Assembly: GCF_001465875.1 (NCBI RefSeq)
Contig: NZ_LN901323.1
Coordinates: 2,501 to 66,500, forward strand
Source of the DNA: Legionella saoudiensis
Lineage (GTDB): Bacteria > Pseudomonadota > Gammaproteobacteria > Legionellales > Legionellaceae
Direction of reading: 5' to 3'
DNA length: 64,000 bases
Shown in pieces: positions 18,738 to 27,440 of the stretch. Numbering within the stretch: the first letter of the stretch is position 1; each line of letters opens with the position of its first letter. The notes beneath the pieces were generated by a model. It saw only the letters and a program-made list of their open reading frames with translations, was not told the origin of the DNA and did not search any database. Position numbers and translations under genes: made by a program.

Positions 18738-20669
18738 ATGAACATCACTGAAAAGATAATTCATGCTCATTTATTAGATGGAAAAATGGAGCCCGGCAAA
18801 GAAATTGCCTTAAAAATAGATCAAACCCTATGTCAAGATGCAACAGGAACTCTAGTTATGCTTGAATTAGAAGCCATCGGCCTAGAACGCACCAGGGCAG
18901 AAGTTTCAGTGCAGTATGTCGATCATAATTTAATTCAAGAAGATAATAAAAACCCCGATGACCATCTTTTCCTTGAAAGTGCCTCTAGACGCTACGGCCT
19001 TTACTTTAGTCGACCAGGAAATGGCATCAGCCATGCAGTACATATGCAAAATTTTGGTAAACCTGGCAAAACATTAACTGGTTCGGATAGCCATACCTGT
19101 GCCGCAGGTTCTATGGCGATGTTGGCCATAGGCTCAGGCGGTCTGGAGGTAGCAATGGCGATTGCCGGTTATCCTCTTTATATCAAAATGCCAAAGGTAC
19201 TTGGTGTTAAGTTAACCGGGAAGCTTCCTGACTGGGTCAGCGCCAAGGACGTCATTCTAGAAATGTTGCGCCGCTATGACGTTAAAGGTGGTGTAGGTTA
19301 TGTTATTGAATACTATGGCGAAGGCGTAAAACATCTTAGCGCCATGGATAGGCATGTGATTGCCAATATGGGAGCAGAATTAGGAGCTACATCCACTTTA
19401 TTTCCCTCTGATGAAATAACTAAAGAATTTTTAAAAAGCCAGGGACGTGAACAAGACTGGTCAGAACTAAAAGCAGATGACGATGCAACCTATGATAAAA
19501 ATGATGAGATAAATCTATCGACTTTAGTCCCTCTCATTGCCAAACCCACCAGTCCAGGTAATGTTGTTCCAGTTTCAGAAATTGCTGGCGAAGAAATTTA
19601 TCAATCGTATATTGGTTCTTCAGCCAATCCCGGCTATCGTGATTTTGCTATTGCAGCACAAATAGTAAAGGGCAAAACATTAAAGCCTAATATTTCTTTA
19701 GATATTAATCCCAGCTCTCGTACGATTTTGGAAGAGTTAGCACAAGAAGGACATTTGGGAAGCTTAATTCATGCCGGCGCTCGCATCCACCAAGCGGGAT
19801 GTAATGGTTGTATTGGTATGGGACAAGCCCCAGCTACCGATAAAAATAGTTTACGTACGGTTCCCCGTAATTTTCCGGGACGATCTGGTACCATGGAGGA
19901 CAAAGTCTTTCTCTGTAGTCCTGAAACTGCTGTCGCTTCCGCTTTAATGGGGGTCATTACTGACCCACGCACCTTAGATATGATTTATCCCAAAGTAGAC
20001 TTACCGCGTAAAAGCGTAGTAAATCGTGCCTGCATAGAAGAACCCTTGCCTGTATCTGAGGCAAAAAAAATCACGTTGCTGAAAGGACCAAATATTGTCT
20101 CTTTACCCGAATTAACTCCCTTACCTAAGTCATTAAAAATCCCGGTATTGTTAATTGTAGGAGATAATATTTCTACTGATGAAATTTCACCCGCGGGTGC
20201 CAAAGTACTACCTTATCGCAGTAATATTCCTAAAATTAGCGAATTTACTTACACTCATGTCGATTCTGAATACGTCCAACGCACGAAAAAACACAAGGAT
20301 GGTCATGTGATTATTGGCGGAGAGAATTATGGCCAAGGTTCCAGCCGAGAGCATGCGGCTTTAGCACCACGTTATTTGGGCTTACGAGCCGTAATCGTAA
20401 AGAGCTTTGCGCGAATTCATTGGCAAAATTTAATTAATTTTGGCATTTTGCCTTTAGTATTTAAAAATCCCCAAGATTATGATGCGATTAAATTAGATGA
20501 TGAGGTGGAAATTAACGGCCTGCCTGACATTCTGGATAAAGAAGAATTCAGCATAAAAATTAATGGGAAAGACATCGAAGTGCAGCAAAGTATTTCTGCT
20601 CGACAGAAGGAATTATTGGAATTAGGTGGGTTGATTAATTGGGTTAAGCAGGATTTAAAGAAAAAATAG
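18738..20669 (+). CDS. Aconitate hydratase, Aquifex-type
   Basis: Aconitase isomerises citrate to isocitrate using a [4Fe-4S] cluster. At 643 residues this is shorter than AcnA or AcnB and fits the compact Aquifex-type family. Cluster ligands are C121 in GSDSHTCAAGS and C355/C358 in HQAGCNGCIGMG. The C-terminal swivel domain has GGENYGQGSSREHAALAPR. A full-length AcnA probably exists elsewhere in the genome, which would make this a second enzyme; that cannot be seen here. A possible ribosome site AAGGAAGG lies 10 bases before the ATG. Confidence 0.92.
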   Translation: MNITEKIIHAHLLDGKMEPGKEIALKIDQTLCQDATGTLVMLELEAIGLERTRAEVSVQYVDHNLIQEDNKNPDDHLFLESASRRYGLYFSRPGNGISHAVHMQNFGKPGKTLTGSDSHTCAAGSMAMLAIGSGGLEVAMAIAGYPLYIKMPKVLGVKLTGKLPDWVSAKDVILEMLRRYDVKGGVGYVIEYYGEGVKHLSAMDRHVIANMGAELGATSTLFPSDEITKEFLKSQGREQDWSELKADDDATYDKNDEINLSTLVPLIAKPTSPGNVVPVSEIAGEEIYQSYIGSSANPGYRDFAIAAQIVKGKTLKPNISLDINPSSRTILEELAQEGHLGSLIHAGARIHQAGCNGCIGMGQAPATDKNSLRTVPRNFPGRSGTMEDKVFLCSPETAVASALMGVITDPRTLDMIYPKVDLPRKSVVNRACIEEPLPVSEAKKITLLKGPNIVSLPELTPLPKSLKIPVLLIVGDNISTDEISPAGAKVLPYRSNIPKISEFTYTHVDSEYVQRTKKHKDGHVIIGGENYGQGSSREHAALAPRYLGLRAVIVKSFARIHWQNLINFGILPLVFKNPQDYDAIKLDDEVEINGLPDILDKEEFSIKINGKDIEVQQSISARQKELLELGGLINWVKQDLKKK

Positions 20670-20724
20670 GGACTCCCCGCCTAACAGAGCAGTCTATTTC
20701 TGATTTAATTGTCGCTAATGGAAA

Positions 20725-20862
20725 CCTGGTTGCCAACAACTAATGACACAAGGCTGGCGCTGAGCGCAACGAAGCCAGCGCCGAAGCTCAATGCCACATC
20801 CATGCTGGGCTTCGCGATGCTTGGCACCAGCCTGCTTGAGCTTAAGTAAGTGCCATTAGTTG
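20725..20862 (+). repeat. REP/BIME-like dispersed repeat, copy 1
   Basis: The element starts CCTGGTTG, then has GGCTGGCGCTGAG...GAAGC on one side and, inverted, GCTTGGCACCAGCC on the other, followed by CTTGAGCTTAAGTAAGTGCC. The reverse complement of 43953-44116 matches this stretch closely, including the central CTCAATGCCACATCCATGCTGGGCTTCGC region. The arms form a long imperfect hairpin between converging genes. The 5' tetranucleotide is AAGG/GCAG here rather than GTAG, so this copy is the more degraded of the two. Confidence 0.8.
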
Positions 20863-20877
20863 CAAACAATTTAGCGA

Positions 20878-21813
20878 TTAAGCAAACGGCAATTTAGGTC
20901 CCACGGGGACTATTTGGGTTGGGTTAATGGTTTTGTGGCTGTAATAATAATGTTGCTTAATTTGTAAAAAATTAACCGTTTCGCGAATACCAGGGTAATG
21001 ATACAAATGCTCCAAATAAGATTGAATAGCCTTGTAATCACTAATGCGTTGTTTATTTGTTTTAAAATGACTGTAATACACTGCATCAAAACGAATTAGA
21101 GTGGTAAAAAAGCGCCAATCGGCTTCAGTTAATTGATCACCAATCAGATATTGATGCTTCGCTAAATGCAACTCGAGCTCATCGAGCAAGCTAAATAACT
21201 CATAATAAGCAGACTCATAAGCCTCTTGAGTGGTCGCAAAACCACACTTATAAACTCCATTATTAATACCATTATAAATACGATCATTTAATGCATCGAT
21301 TTCAGCGCGTAGGGGCTTGGGATAAAAGTCTTGAGTATCTCCAGTGAGCTGATTAAATGCTTCATTAAATTGGCGAATAATTTCTGCAGACTCGTTATTT
21401 ATAATTGTTTGCTCCTTTTTATCCCATAAGACTGGGACAGTAACTCGCCCAGTATAATCAGGATGTGCTTTAAGATAAAGCTCATATAAATAACGTAACC
21501 CATAAAGACGGTCCCCTGTGGCATCCATTCCTGTTTTAAACTCCCATCCATGTTCCAGCATGTGTGGATGCACAATAGAAATATCGATGTATTCTTCAAG
21601 TTTTTTCAGTTTTCTAAAAATTAAGGTTCGGTGCGCCCAAGGGCAGGCTAAAGAAACATACAAATGATATCGCCCCTTTTCTGCTGGAAAACGAGCATTA
21701 GAATCCTGACTAATTGCTGAACGAAACTGTGTGGGCTCACGTTTGAATGCGCCTTTACTTTTATCGGTTTCATACCAAACATCCTGCCATTTTCCATCAA
21801 CCAAAAGTCCCAT
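20878..21813 (-). CDS. yqjG: Glutathionyl-hydroquinone reductase (YqjG / Xi-class GST)
   Basis: The enzyme reduces glutathionyl-hydroquinones using glutathione. The 311-residue protein has the family signature SLACPWAHRT with catalytic C57, the ANNESAEI-like INNESAEIIRQFN glutathione site, and the C-terminal helical domain (LIGDQLTEADWRFFTTLIRFD). The length matches the ECM4/YqjG family. It is transcribed alone, away from a secreted-protein gene. Confidence 0.94.
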   Translation of the reverse strand: MGLLVDGKWQDVWYETDKSKGAFKREPTQFRSAISQDSNARFPAEKGRYHLYVSLACPWAHRTLIFRKLKKLEEYIDISIVHPHMLEHGWEFKTGMDATGDRLYGLRYLYELYLKAHPDYTGRVTVPVLWDKKEQTIINNESAEIIRQFNEAFNQLTGDTQDFYPKPLRAEIDALNDRIYNGINNGVYKCGFATTQEAYESAYYELFSLLDELELHLAKHQYLIGDQLTEADWRFFTTLIRFDAVYYSHFKTNKQRISDYKAIQSYLEHLYHYPGIRETVNFLQIKQHYYYSHKTINPTQIVPVGPKLPFA

Positions 21814-22017
21814 GATTAATTCCTTATATGTTCCATAAGATAATGTTTATTAATTATAGTTTGATTTCTTCTCCTGTAGTTAGCCTGCTTGCTCACTTAC
21901 TAATAGTACTGCTAATATCATTATTTCCACAGATACCATCCCGTAATGGTACGCTTAAAACCGTCCTTCTGGTGCAAAAGCATTGTACAAATAAAAAACC
22001 TAACTAAGGATAGATAA

Positions 22018-22479
22018 ATGAATAAGATTTCATACAAAAACACCCTATTAATGGCTCTGGCCTTTACCACAAGCATTGGAGCTTGGGCACAGGAACTAGC
22101 TGAATTGTCAATTGATTCGATAAGCATTAATAATGGTGTAGTTGCCAGTCGTCCATGCCCTAAGAAAATACAGGGAAATTGCGCTGCGGGTGTCCCTAGT
22201 TCCTGCACCATGGTCTTTACTCCCTCCGTTTTATCTGGAACGCTGACCATCACTAATAACTCAGCCATGACAGCCTTAAATGTCACGACTAATCAGGCAT
22301 TTATCAGTTCCTATGATATTTTCCAATCACCAGAAACAGGTCTTGCCAGCATCCCTCCCCATTCTTCGGATACCTTAACCTTTTTTGCGAGTGGTTTCCC
22401 GATTAACCCACCGGTTCAAATTGAAGTTAAAGGCAGTAATACCTCCTCTGCATGTTTTAGCATTCAAGTGGTATCCTGA
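22018..22479 (+). CDS. Hypothetical secreted protein
   Basis: The 153-residue protein has a signal peptide (about residues 1-24, ending TSIGAWA). The mature part is Ser/Thr-rich and beta-like, with cysteines in RPCPKK, GNCAAG, SSCTM and SACFS that could form two disulfides. The pattern GTLTITNNSAMTALNV resembles an Ig-like surface domain; no family was recognised. A strong terminator follows (22496-22520). Confidence 0.8.
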   Translation: MNKISYKNTLLMALAFTTSIGAWAQELAELSIDSISINNGVVASRPCPKKIQGNCAAGVPSSCTMVFTPSVLSGTLTITNNSAMTALNVTTNQAFISSYDIFQSPETGLASIPPHSSDTLTFFASGFPINPPVQIEVKGSNTSSACFSIQVVS

Positions 22480-22495
22480 TTAGGTGCCCGCTTAT

Positions 22496-22520
22496 ACTCC
22501 AGTTCTTAATGAACTGGAGT
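22496..22520 (+). terminator. Intrinsic terminator-like hairpin
   Basis: ACTCCAGTTC pairs perfectly over 10 bp with GAACTGGAGT around a TTAAT loop, 16 bases after the plus-strand stop, followed by only TTT. The last codons and stop of the converging dioxygenase gene lie in the loop and right arm. Confidence 0.65.
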
Positions 22521-23792
22521 TTGGCTATTAAATGTAGAATTAATTCCTGCTGAAGCCATGCAACTGCCTATTGTATCGGTACAGCGCTCGGAACTACAAA
22601 TGCAGCCTGGTTCTTTTACGCTATAGTGCATGTCTACAGGATTGCCAATAATAGCGCGAATAACCCTCGGACCTACTCCAGGCATTCCTGCATGCATCAC
22701 TTTGCGATTATCAATCAACATAATATCGCCTTTTTTCCATAAGCATGATGAATAATTAGCTCGCATCAATTTAGCAAGCTCTTTAACTTCTTGCTTATTA
22801 AAACAACTTCCTACCTTTATTTCATCAACAGAAGATAAGTCTGTTTTTCTTTGGGCCATAAATTCATAAGCCTTATTTTTTACAAACTGGTAAGAGTTCT
22901 TAGGGGATTTGGCCAAAGCAATCGCCCCCATAGCCATAGATTCGATCGCTTGAAAAACCGGGCGAGGTAATTTCCAAAAAAACCGATGCCAGAACCAGGC
23001 CTTACCTTGATAATCATGCATAAAACACTTGCGCAATTCATCGTTTAGTGTAGGCAGCTCAAAAAGATTAATTTGCATGGCTTTTTCTTTGGTTAACGGG
23101 TGCTCAAAAACACTGGGCTTATACATTAGAACAAAGCGCTCCTCTCCTTCTCCCACCACAGGAAGATCGAAATAAGTGCAAATTTCCTCTACCTTTTCTT
23201 CCGTAATGTGATAGCGCTCGGCCACCTCCGATACCAACCATTTAGAGACAAAATAGGCATGATCCTCTAACTTTTTTTTCAGTGCATCTGGCAACTGGCG
23301 GTAAATTTTTTCTGTGTTAATAATGCCTGTTTCACCTCCCAAAGTAGAGGGCTCCATACAAAAAAAGCCAATATAGCTAGGAACATCCGCTGAATAATAA
23401 TTCTCCGTATGAAAACCGCCAAGATATAAGGTACCACCAGTTTTATAAACTGAATTTGTATGCAAAACATATTTCAGATCCTCAACATGGGTGCGTCCAT
23501 TTTCTGACATAAAGGCTTCACTTATGCCATGAAAATCAGGAATGCTCATTATCGCTTTTTCAAATTGTTGATCTGAGTGAATATCAAAACCACGAAAGAG
23601 TACCGCACCATATTTAGCAATATCGGCAACTAACTGGGCGGCGTTAGCCGCTAAAAACTGATGTAAGAAAGCCGCTGTATTTATGTCCTTAGCTTCAATC
23701 ACCAGGGGCATTTCCTGTTCATTTGATAAAATGAACCGCTCATCAGTACGAAGAAATCGAGTAAGTACACCTGCATATTCATACATTTTCAC
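22506..23792 (-). CDS. TauD/TfdA-family Fe(II)/2-oxoglutarate dioxygenase
   Basis: The 428-residue protein has the TauD-type core. YGAVLFRGF is the usual N-terminal strand (residues 61-69). The metal triad is H128-x-E130 in GGFHTENYY and the distal H367 in NRKVMHAGMPG, with an Arg for 2-oxoglutarate in GPRVIRAI. Glu replacing Asp in the HxD motif is the variant seen in SyrP-like hydroxylases of secondary metabolism. It is longer than TauD (about 280), with an insert around residues 180-330 and a Cys-rich tail (CICSSERC). The substrate is unknown. Confidence 0.87.
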   Translation of the reverse strand: MKMYEYAGVLTRFLRTDERFILSNEQEMPLVIEAKDINTAAFLHQFLAANAAQLVADIAKYGAVLFRGFDIHSDQQFEKAIMSIPDFHGISEAFMSENGRTHVEDLKYVLHTNSVYKTGGTLYLGGFHTENYYSADVPSYIGFFCMEPSTLGGETGIINTEKIYRQLPDALKKKLEDHAYFVSKWLVSEVAERYHITEEKVEEICTYFDLPVVGEGEERFVLMYKPSVFEHPLTKEKAMQINLFELPTLNDELRKCFMHDYQGKAWFWHRFFWKLPRPVFQAIESMAMGAIALAKSPKNSYQFVKNKAYEFMAQRKTDLSSVDEIKVGSCFNKQEVKELAKLMRANYSSCLWKKGDIMLIDNRKVMHAGMPGVGPRVIRAIIGNPVDMHYSVKEPGCICSSERCTDTIGSCMASAGINSTFNSQTPVH

Positions 23793-23989
23793 CCCCTATC
23801 CCTAAGCTTATAAAAAAAATATAGCACAAAAATGAAAGGTAACTTTTTGAAAAATAGAAGCTAAAATTTACAGAACCGTATTTCTAACAAATAGGGATTT
23901 ATATTAATACGCCAGACTAGGGTTGATTTATCAAAATTTTTAGGTGATCCTTGTCCACCAACTTACGTCAATATTATATGGAGAGAACA

Positions 23990-24475
23990 ATGACTCAAGC
24001 TATTCCTAATGGATTTCATACCCTTACGCCTTCTTTTACATTTAAAAGTTGCAAAGCAGCTATTGAGTTTTACCAAAAGGCTTTTAATGCGGAAACAATA
24101 AGCTTCATGCCCAGTCTCGATGGCAAAGGCACAATGCATGCTCAACTAAAGATTGGTAACTCGATGATCATGATGGGTGATGAAATGCCCGGTAATGAAC
24201 AATGCGCTAAAAGTGCAGAAACATTGGGCCATACTCCTATCAGTATGTATGTTTATGTAGATAATGTTGACAGTGCATTTAAACAAGCGCTCGATGCCGG
24301 TGCTCAAGAAACCATGCCCATAGCCGATATGTTTTGGGGAGATCGTGTAGGCCAAATTAAAGATCCCTTTGGATACAGTTGGATGATAGCAACCCATACG
24401 GTTGATCTAAGCAATGAGCAAATTAAACAAAATGCCGAAGAGTTTTTCGCTGCCTGGAAAAACAACAAAGAGTAA
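23990..24475 (+). CDS. VOC / glyoxalase-fold protein, PhnB-like
   Basis: The 161-residue protein has one vicinal-oxygen-chelate module pair: TLTPSFTFKSCKAAIEFYQKAF at the N-terminus and VGQIKDPFGYSWMIATH at the C-terminus, typical of PhnB/YdcN-like members with unknown substrate. The start is ATG 23990 with GGAG 6 bases before. An upstream in-frame extension of 13 codons is not supported by a ribosome site. It lies 2 bases from the next gene, so the two are co-transcribed. Confidence 0.9.
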   Translation: MTQAIPNGFHTLTPSFTFKSCKAAIEFYQKAFNAETISFMPSLDGKGTMHAQLKIGNSMIMMGDEMPGNEQCAKSAETLGHTPISMYVYVDNVDSAFKQALDAGAQETMPIADMFWGDRVGQIKDPFGYSWMIATHTVDLSNEQIKQNAEEFFAAWKNNKE

Positions 24476-24477
24476 CG

Positions 24478-25293
24478 ATGAATTACACTGATTATGGTTA
24501 TAGAATAAATCAAATTACCGCAGACTCAGGTCCCAGCTGGCTCTTTTTGCCAGGCGGGCCTGGTTTGGGTTCGGAATATTTAGTCGAATTTTGTAAAAAA
24601 TTACAACTGCCTGGAGCTATTTTCGTTCTAGACTTTCCTCAGGATGGAACCAATACAGCTCATGGTAAACTGGAGTTAGAAAGCTGGAAAACAGGGCTTC
24701 AGGATCTGCTCAAGTCCTTTACTGATCCCATACTCGTTACTCATAGTTTTTCAGGAATGCTCGTCTTAACGATGCCTGAGCTGGAACAGCATTTATCCGG
24801 TTTAGTGTTAATGAACACCACTACTCAAAATACCTTTTTTCCGCACATTAGCGCCATGCAAGAAAGGCATAATTTACCTGATCTGGTGCCTGCGGCAGGC
24901 CAATATCATTTAAACCCTTGCAATGAAACTTATAAAGAATTTTGGCATACCTACAAACATTATTGCTTTACCTCAGAGGAGCTTTCCGAAGGCGAAAAAA
25001 TGATGCCCCTTTTTGCATTTAATAATGCAGCATACTACTATGCAGTGGAGCACTTTTATACCGATTATACATGCAAATGGAGCCCTAAAATCATTCCCGC
25101 CATGACTATTGCAAGTGAGCACGATTTTATTTGCCCACCCCAAATTTTTCTGAATGATGAACGTTTTCAAAGCCCCAATATTATGAATAAGCTTATCCCT
25201 GATGCAGGCCATTGCCCTTGGGTCATTTGCTTTAAACAGGTTCAGCAGTGCTTTGAGGAGTTTGTGCAGGCACTCGCGCCTTTAAGCGCGTAG
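24478..25293 (+). CDS. Alpha/beta hydrolase
   Basis: The 271-residue protein has the oxyanion loop FLPGGPGLGS, a nucleophile elbow VTHSFSGM (Ser in HSFSG), the acid in ASEHDFICPP and the catalytic His in PDAGHCPW. The N-terminus resembles the proline iminopeptidase/HGGPG group, but the substrate cannot be told. It starts 2 bases after the VOC gene. Confidence 0.9.
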   Translation: MNYTDYGYRINQITADSGPSWLFLPGGPGLGSEYLVEFCKKLQLPGAIFVLDFPQDGTNTAHGKLELESWKTGLQDLLKSFTDPILVTHSFSGMLVLTMPELEQHLSGLVLMNTTTQNTFFPHISAMQERHNLPDLVPAAGQYHLNPCNETYKEFWHTYKHYCFTSEELSEGEKMMPLFAFNNAAYYYAVEHFYTDYTCKWSPKIIPAMTIASEHDFICPPQIFLNDERFQSPNIMNKLIPDAGHCPWVICFKQVQQCFEEFVQALAPLSA

Positions 25294-25327
25294 GGGCATA
25301 GCCTAGTTGCTTGCAACTAGGGTGCCC
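25294..25327 (+). terminator. Long hairpin after the alpha/beta hydrolase gene
   Basis: GGGCA plus CCTAGTTGC (25302-25310) pairs with GCAACTAGG (25313-25321) plus TGCCC, starting directly after the stop codon. The inner word resembles the CCTGGTTGC arms of the dispersed repeats at 20.7, 33.6 and 44.0 kb. No T-run follows. Confidence 0.5.
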
Positions 25328-25382
25328 ATCGCGTTCCGATTATGCTGCTGAAAAGTTGTTGCTAATCTAGGCTCCTATTCTA

Positions 25383-27095
25383 CTATTTACTTAACACATA
25401 GGGGCGGTACACTGGCTCCCAAACACTTGCTGCGAGCTCTTGCTCAAAATCGGCCTCATTGATGCGAGCCAGTTCCTCGGCAATGGCTTGTTTCCCTACT
25501 GCTTTTGCTACCGCAAAACTAATAGCGCGTAATTCGGATAGTGGAGGCAGGAGGTTTGCTGTCTTATCTTTCCGTGCAGGGGAACATTCGGCAAGCGCCA
25601 GTGCTGCCGCCTTAATCATGCCATCAGAAACATGTTTTGCCTGTGAAGCCATTATTCCCAAAGCTAGACCAGGAAAAACATAGGAATTATTGGTCTGGTC
25701 AATATGGTATTCTTTGCCCTTATAGGTGACCGGTGCAAACGGACTTCCGGTACCAATCAGAGCTCGGCCATCGGTCCAATGCAGCAAGTCCTCTGGAGTT
25801 GCTTCACAATGTGATGTTGGATTAGAAAGGGGGAAAATAACCGGGCGCTCCGTATTTTGTGCCATAGCCTTTACAATTTCTTCGGTAAAGGCCCCATACT
25901 GCGTAGAAACTCCAATCAGCGCTGTGGGTTTTACATTCCGAATCACATCAAGTAATCCGATTTCCTCAGTATTTGTAAGCTGCCATCCATCAATTTCCGC
26001 ACGTTTACGCACAAAGGGGGCTTGGGATGGGCTTTGACCTTTTCCTCCTTCAACCAACAAACCATAACGATCCACCGCATAGATCTGCGCACAGGCTTCT
26101 TGTTCACTTAATCCTGCTTCAACCATAGCCGCACGAATTAGCTGTGCAATCCCCTGTCCTGTTCCACCAAAGCCGAAGAACACGACGCGTTGTTCACGCA
26201 AAGGTATACCAGTAACATTAAGCGCAGACAATAAAGTGCCAGTTGCCATGGCTGCCGTACCTTGAATGTCATCGTTGAAGGTACAAAGCTGATTACGGTA
26301 TTTAGCTAAAAACTTCGCCGCGTTTACCCCAGCAAAGTCTTCCCATTGCAGAAGAATATGCGGCCAACGTCGTTTTACAGCTGAAACAAAAGTATCAACG
26401 AATTCATCATACTCTGCACCGCGAATACGCTTGTTTCGCCAACCAATATATAAGGGATCATTAAGTCGCTCTTCGTTATCGGTGCCCACATCAAGTAAAA
26501 TAGGCAGACAATATTTTGGATGAATGCCGGCTAGAGCAGTATATAAGGCCATCTTACCAATGGGGATGCCCATTCCTCCGGCCCCTTGATCGCCAAGCCC
26601 TAAAATACGTTCCCCGTCGCTAACCACTATGCATTTAATGGAATCGTAACGAGGATGTGCAAAAATTTGCTCAATCTTGTCTCTATTAGGATAACTAATA
26701 AAAAGCCCTCGTGGTTTACGAAATACCTCGCTAAACTTTTGACAACCCTCCCCAACTGTCGGGGTGTACACAATGGGCAACATCTCTTCAATATGATGAG
26801 CAATTAAAGAATAAAATAAAGTTTCATTAGTGTCTTGCAGATCGCGTAAAAAGCTATATTTTTCCAATTGAGTTGGTAGCTCAGAAAGAACGGCATAACG
26901 GCGCCGCTCTTGATCATCCAAAGAGCCTATATGAGGCGGCAGCAAGCCATGTAAGGAAAAAATATCGCGCTCCTCATTACTAAAGGCCGTACCTTTGTTT
27001 AATAAAGAGTTATTTAATAAATCATATGCTGTGAGTTTGGTTTCAACGACGCTATCGTTTTTTAAAGAATGTTTTTTTTGCTCTGAAGTGCTCAT
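25383..27095 (-). CDS. maeA: NAD-dependent malic enzyme (MaeA/SfcA type)
   Basis: The enzyme decarboxylates malate to pyruvate with reduction of NAD. At 570 residues it is the long MaeA form, not the PTA-fused MaeB. Signatures are VYTPTVGEGC, SDGERILGLGDQGAGGMGIPIGK (metal/malate site), ICTFNDDIQGTAA-like CTFNDDIQGTAAMA, and the Rossmann motif FFGFGGTGQGIA. It is divergent from the kinase gene. Confidence 0.95.
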   Translation of the reverse strand: MSTSEQKKHSLKNDSVVETKLTAYDLLNNSLLNKGTAFSNEERDIFSLHGLLPPHIGSLDDQERRRYAVLSELPTQLEKYSFLRDLQDTNETLFYSLIAHHIEEMLPIVYTPTVGEGCQKFSEVFRKPRGLFISYPNRDKIEQIFAHPRYDSIKCIVVSDGERILGLGDQGAGGMGIPIGKMALYTALAGIHPKYCLPILLDVGTDNEERLNDPLYIGWRNKRIRGAEYDEFVDTFVSAVKRRWPHILLQWEDFAGVNAAKFLAKYRNQLCTFNDDIQGTAAMATGTLLSALNVTGIPLREQRVVFFGFGGTGQGIAQLIRAAMVEAGLSEQEACAQIYAVDRYGLLVEGGKGQSPSQAPFVRKRAEIDGWQLTNTEEIGLLDVIRNVKPTALIGVSTQYGAFTEEIVKAMAQNTERPVIFPLSNPTSHCEATPEDLLHWTDGRALIGTGSPFAPVTYKGKEYHIDQTNNSYVFPGLALGIMASQAKHVSDGMIKAAALALAECSPARKDKTANLLPPLSELRAISFAVAKAVGKQAIAEELARINEADFEQELAASVWEPVYRPYVLSK

Positions 27096-27171
27096 TTATA
27101 AAGTCCTTTTTAGGATAATTTCTTAACAAGAAATGCTTATTCATCCAATAAGCATAGATCAAATTTAGCAT

Positions 27172-27318
27172 CTATTCTAAGCCATATATTTGTTCCAAGA
27201 TATCATCAATACTCTTTTGAGCGGCAGTAGTTTTTCTGCACTTTACTAAATGATCATTATCTAATGACACTGTATAATCGTTAACTAAAATCCAATACGG
27301 ACCACCCTTATTTGTTAA
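27172..27318 (-). pseudogene. Possible gene remnant (C-terminal fragment)
   Basis: On the minus strand, 48 codons are open from a stop at about 27319-27321 down to TAG at 27172-27174, with no ATG. The translation has protein-like composition (KGGPYWILVNDYTVSLDN ... SIDDILEQIYGLE). It may be the tail of a lost gene. A chance open frame in AT-rich DNA is the alternative. Confidence 0.25.
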
Positions 27319-27440
27319 TTAACCTGACTGAGCAATAGAGTTCTGGAGAATAGCTAGAAAAACAATTTGACGAAAAATTGAACAAACAAAAACCCCTTCT
27401 ATACTTAAACTAATATGTATGTGCCTGTGAGGTGCCCAAA

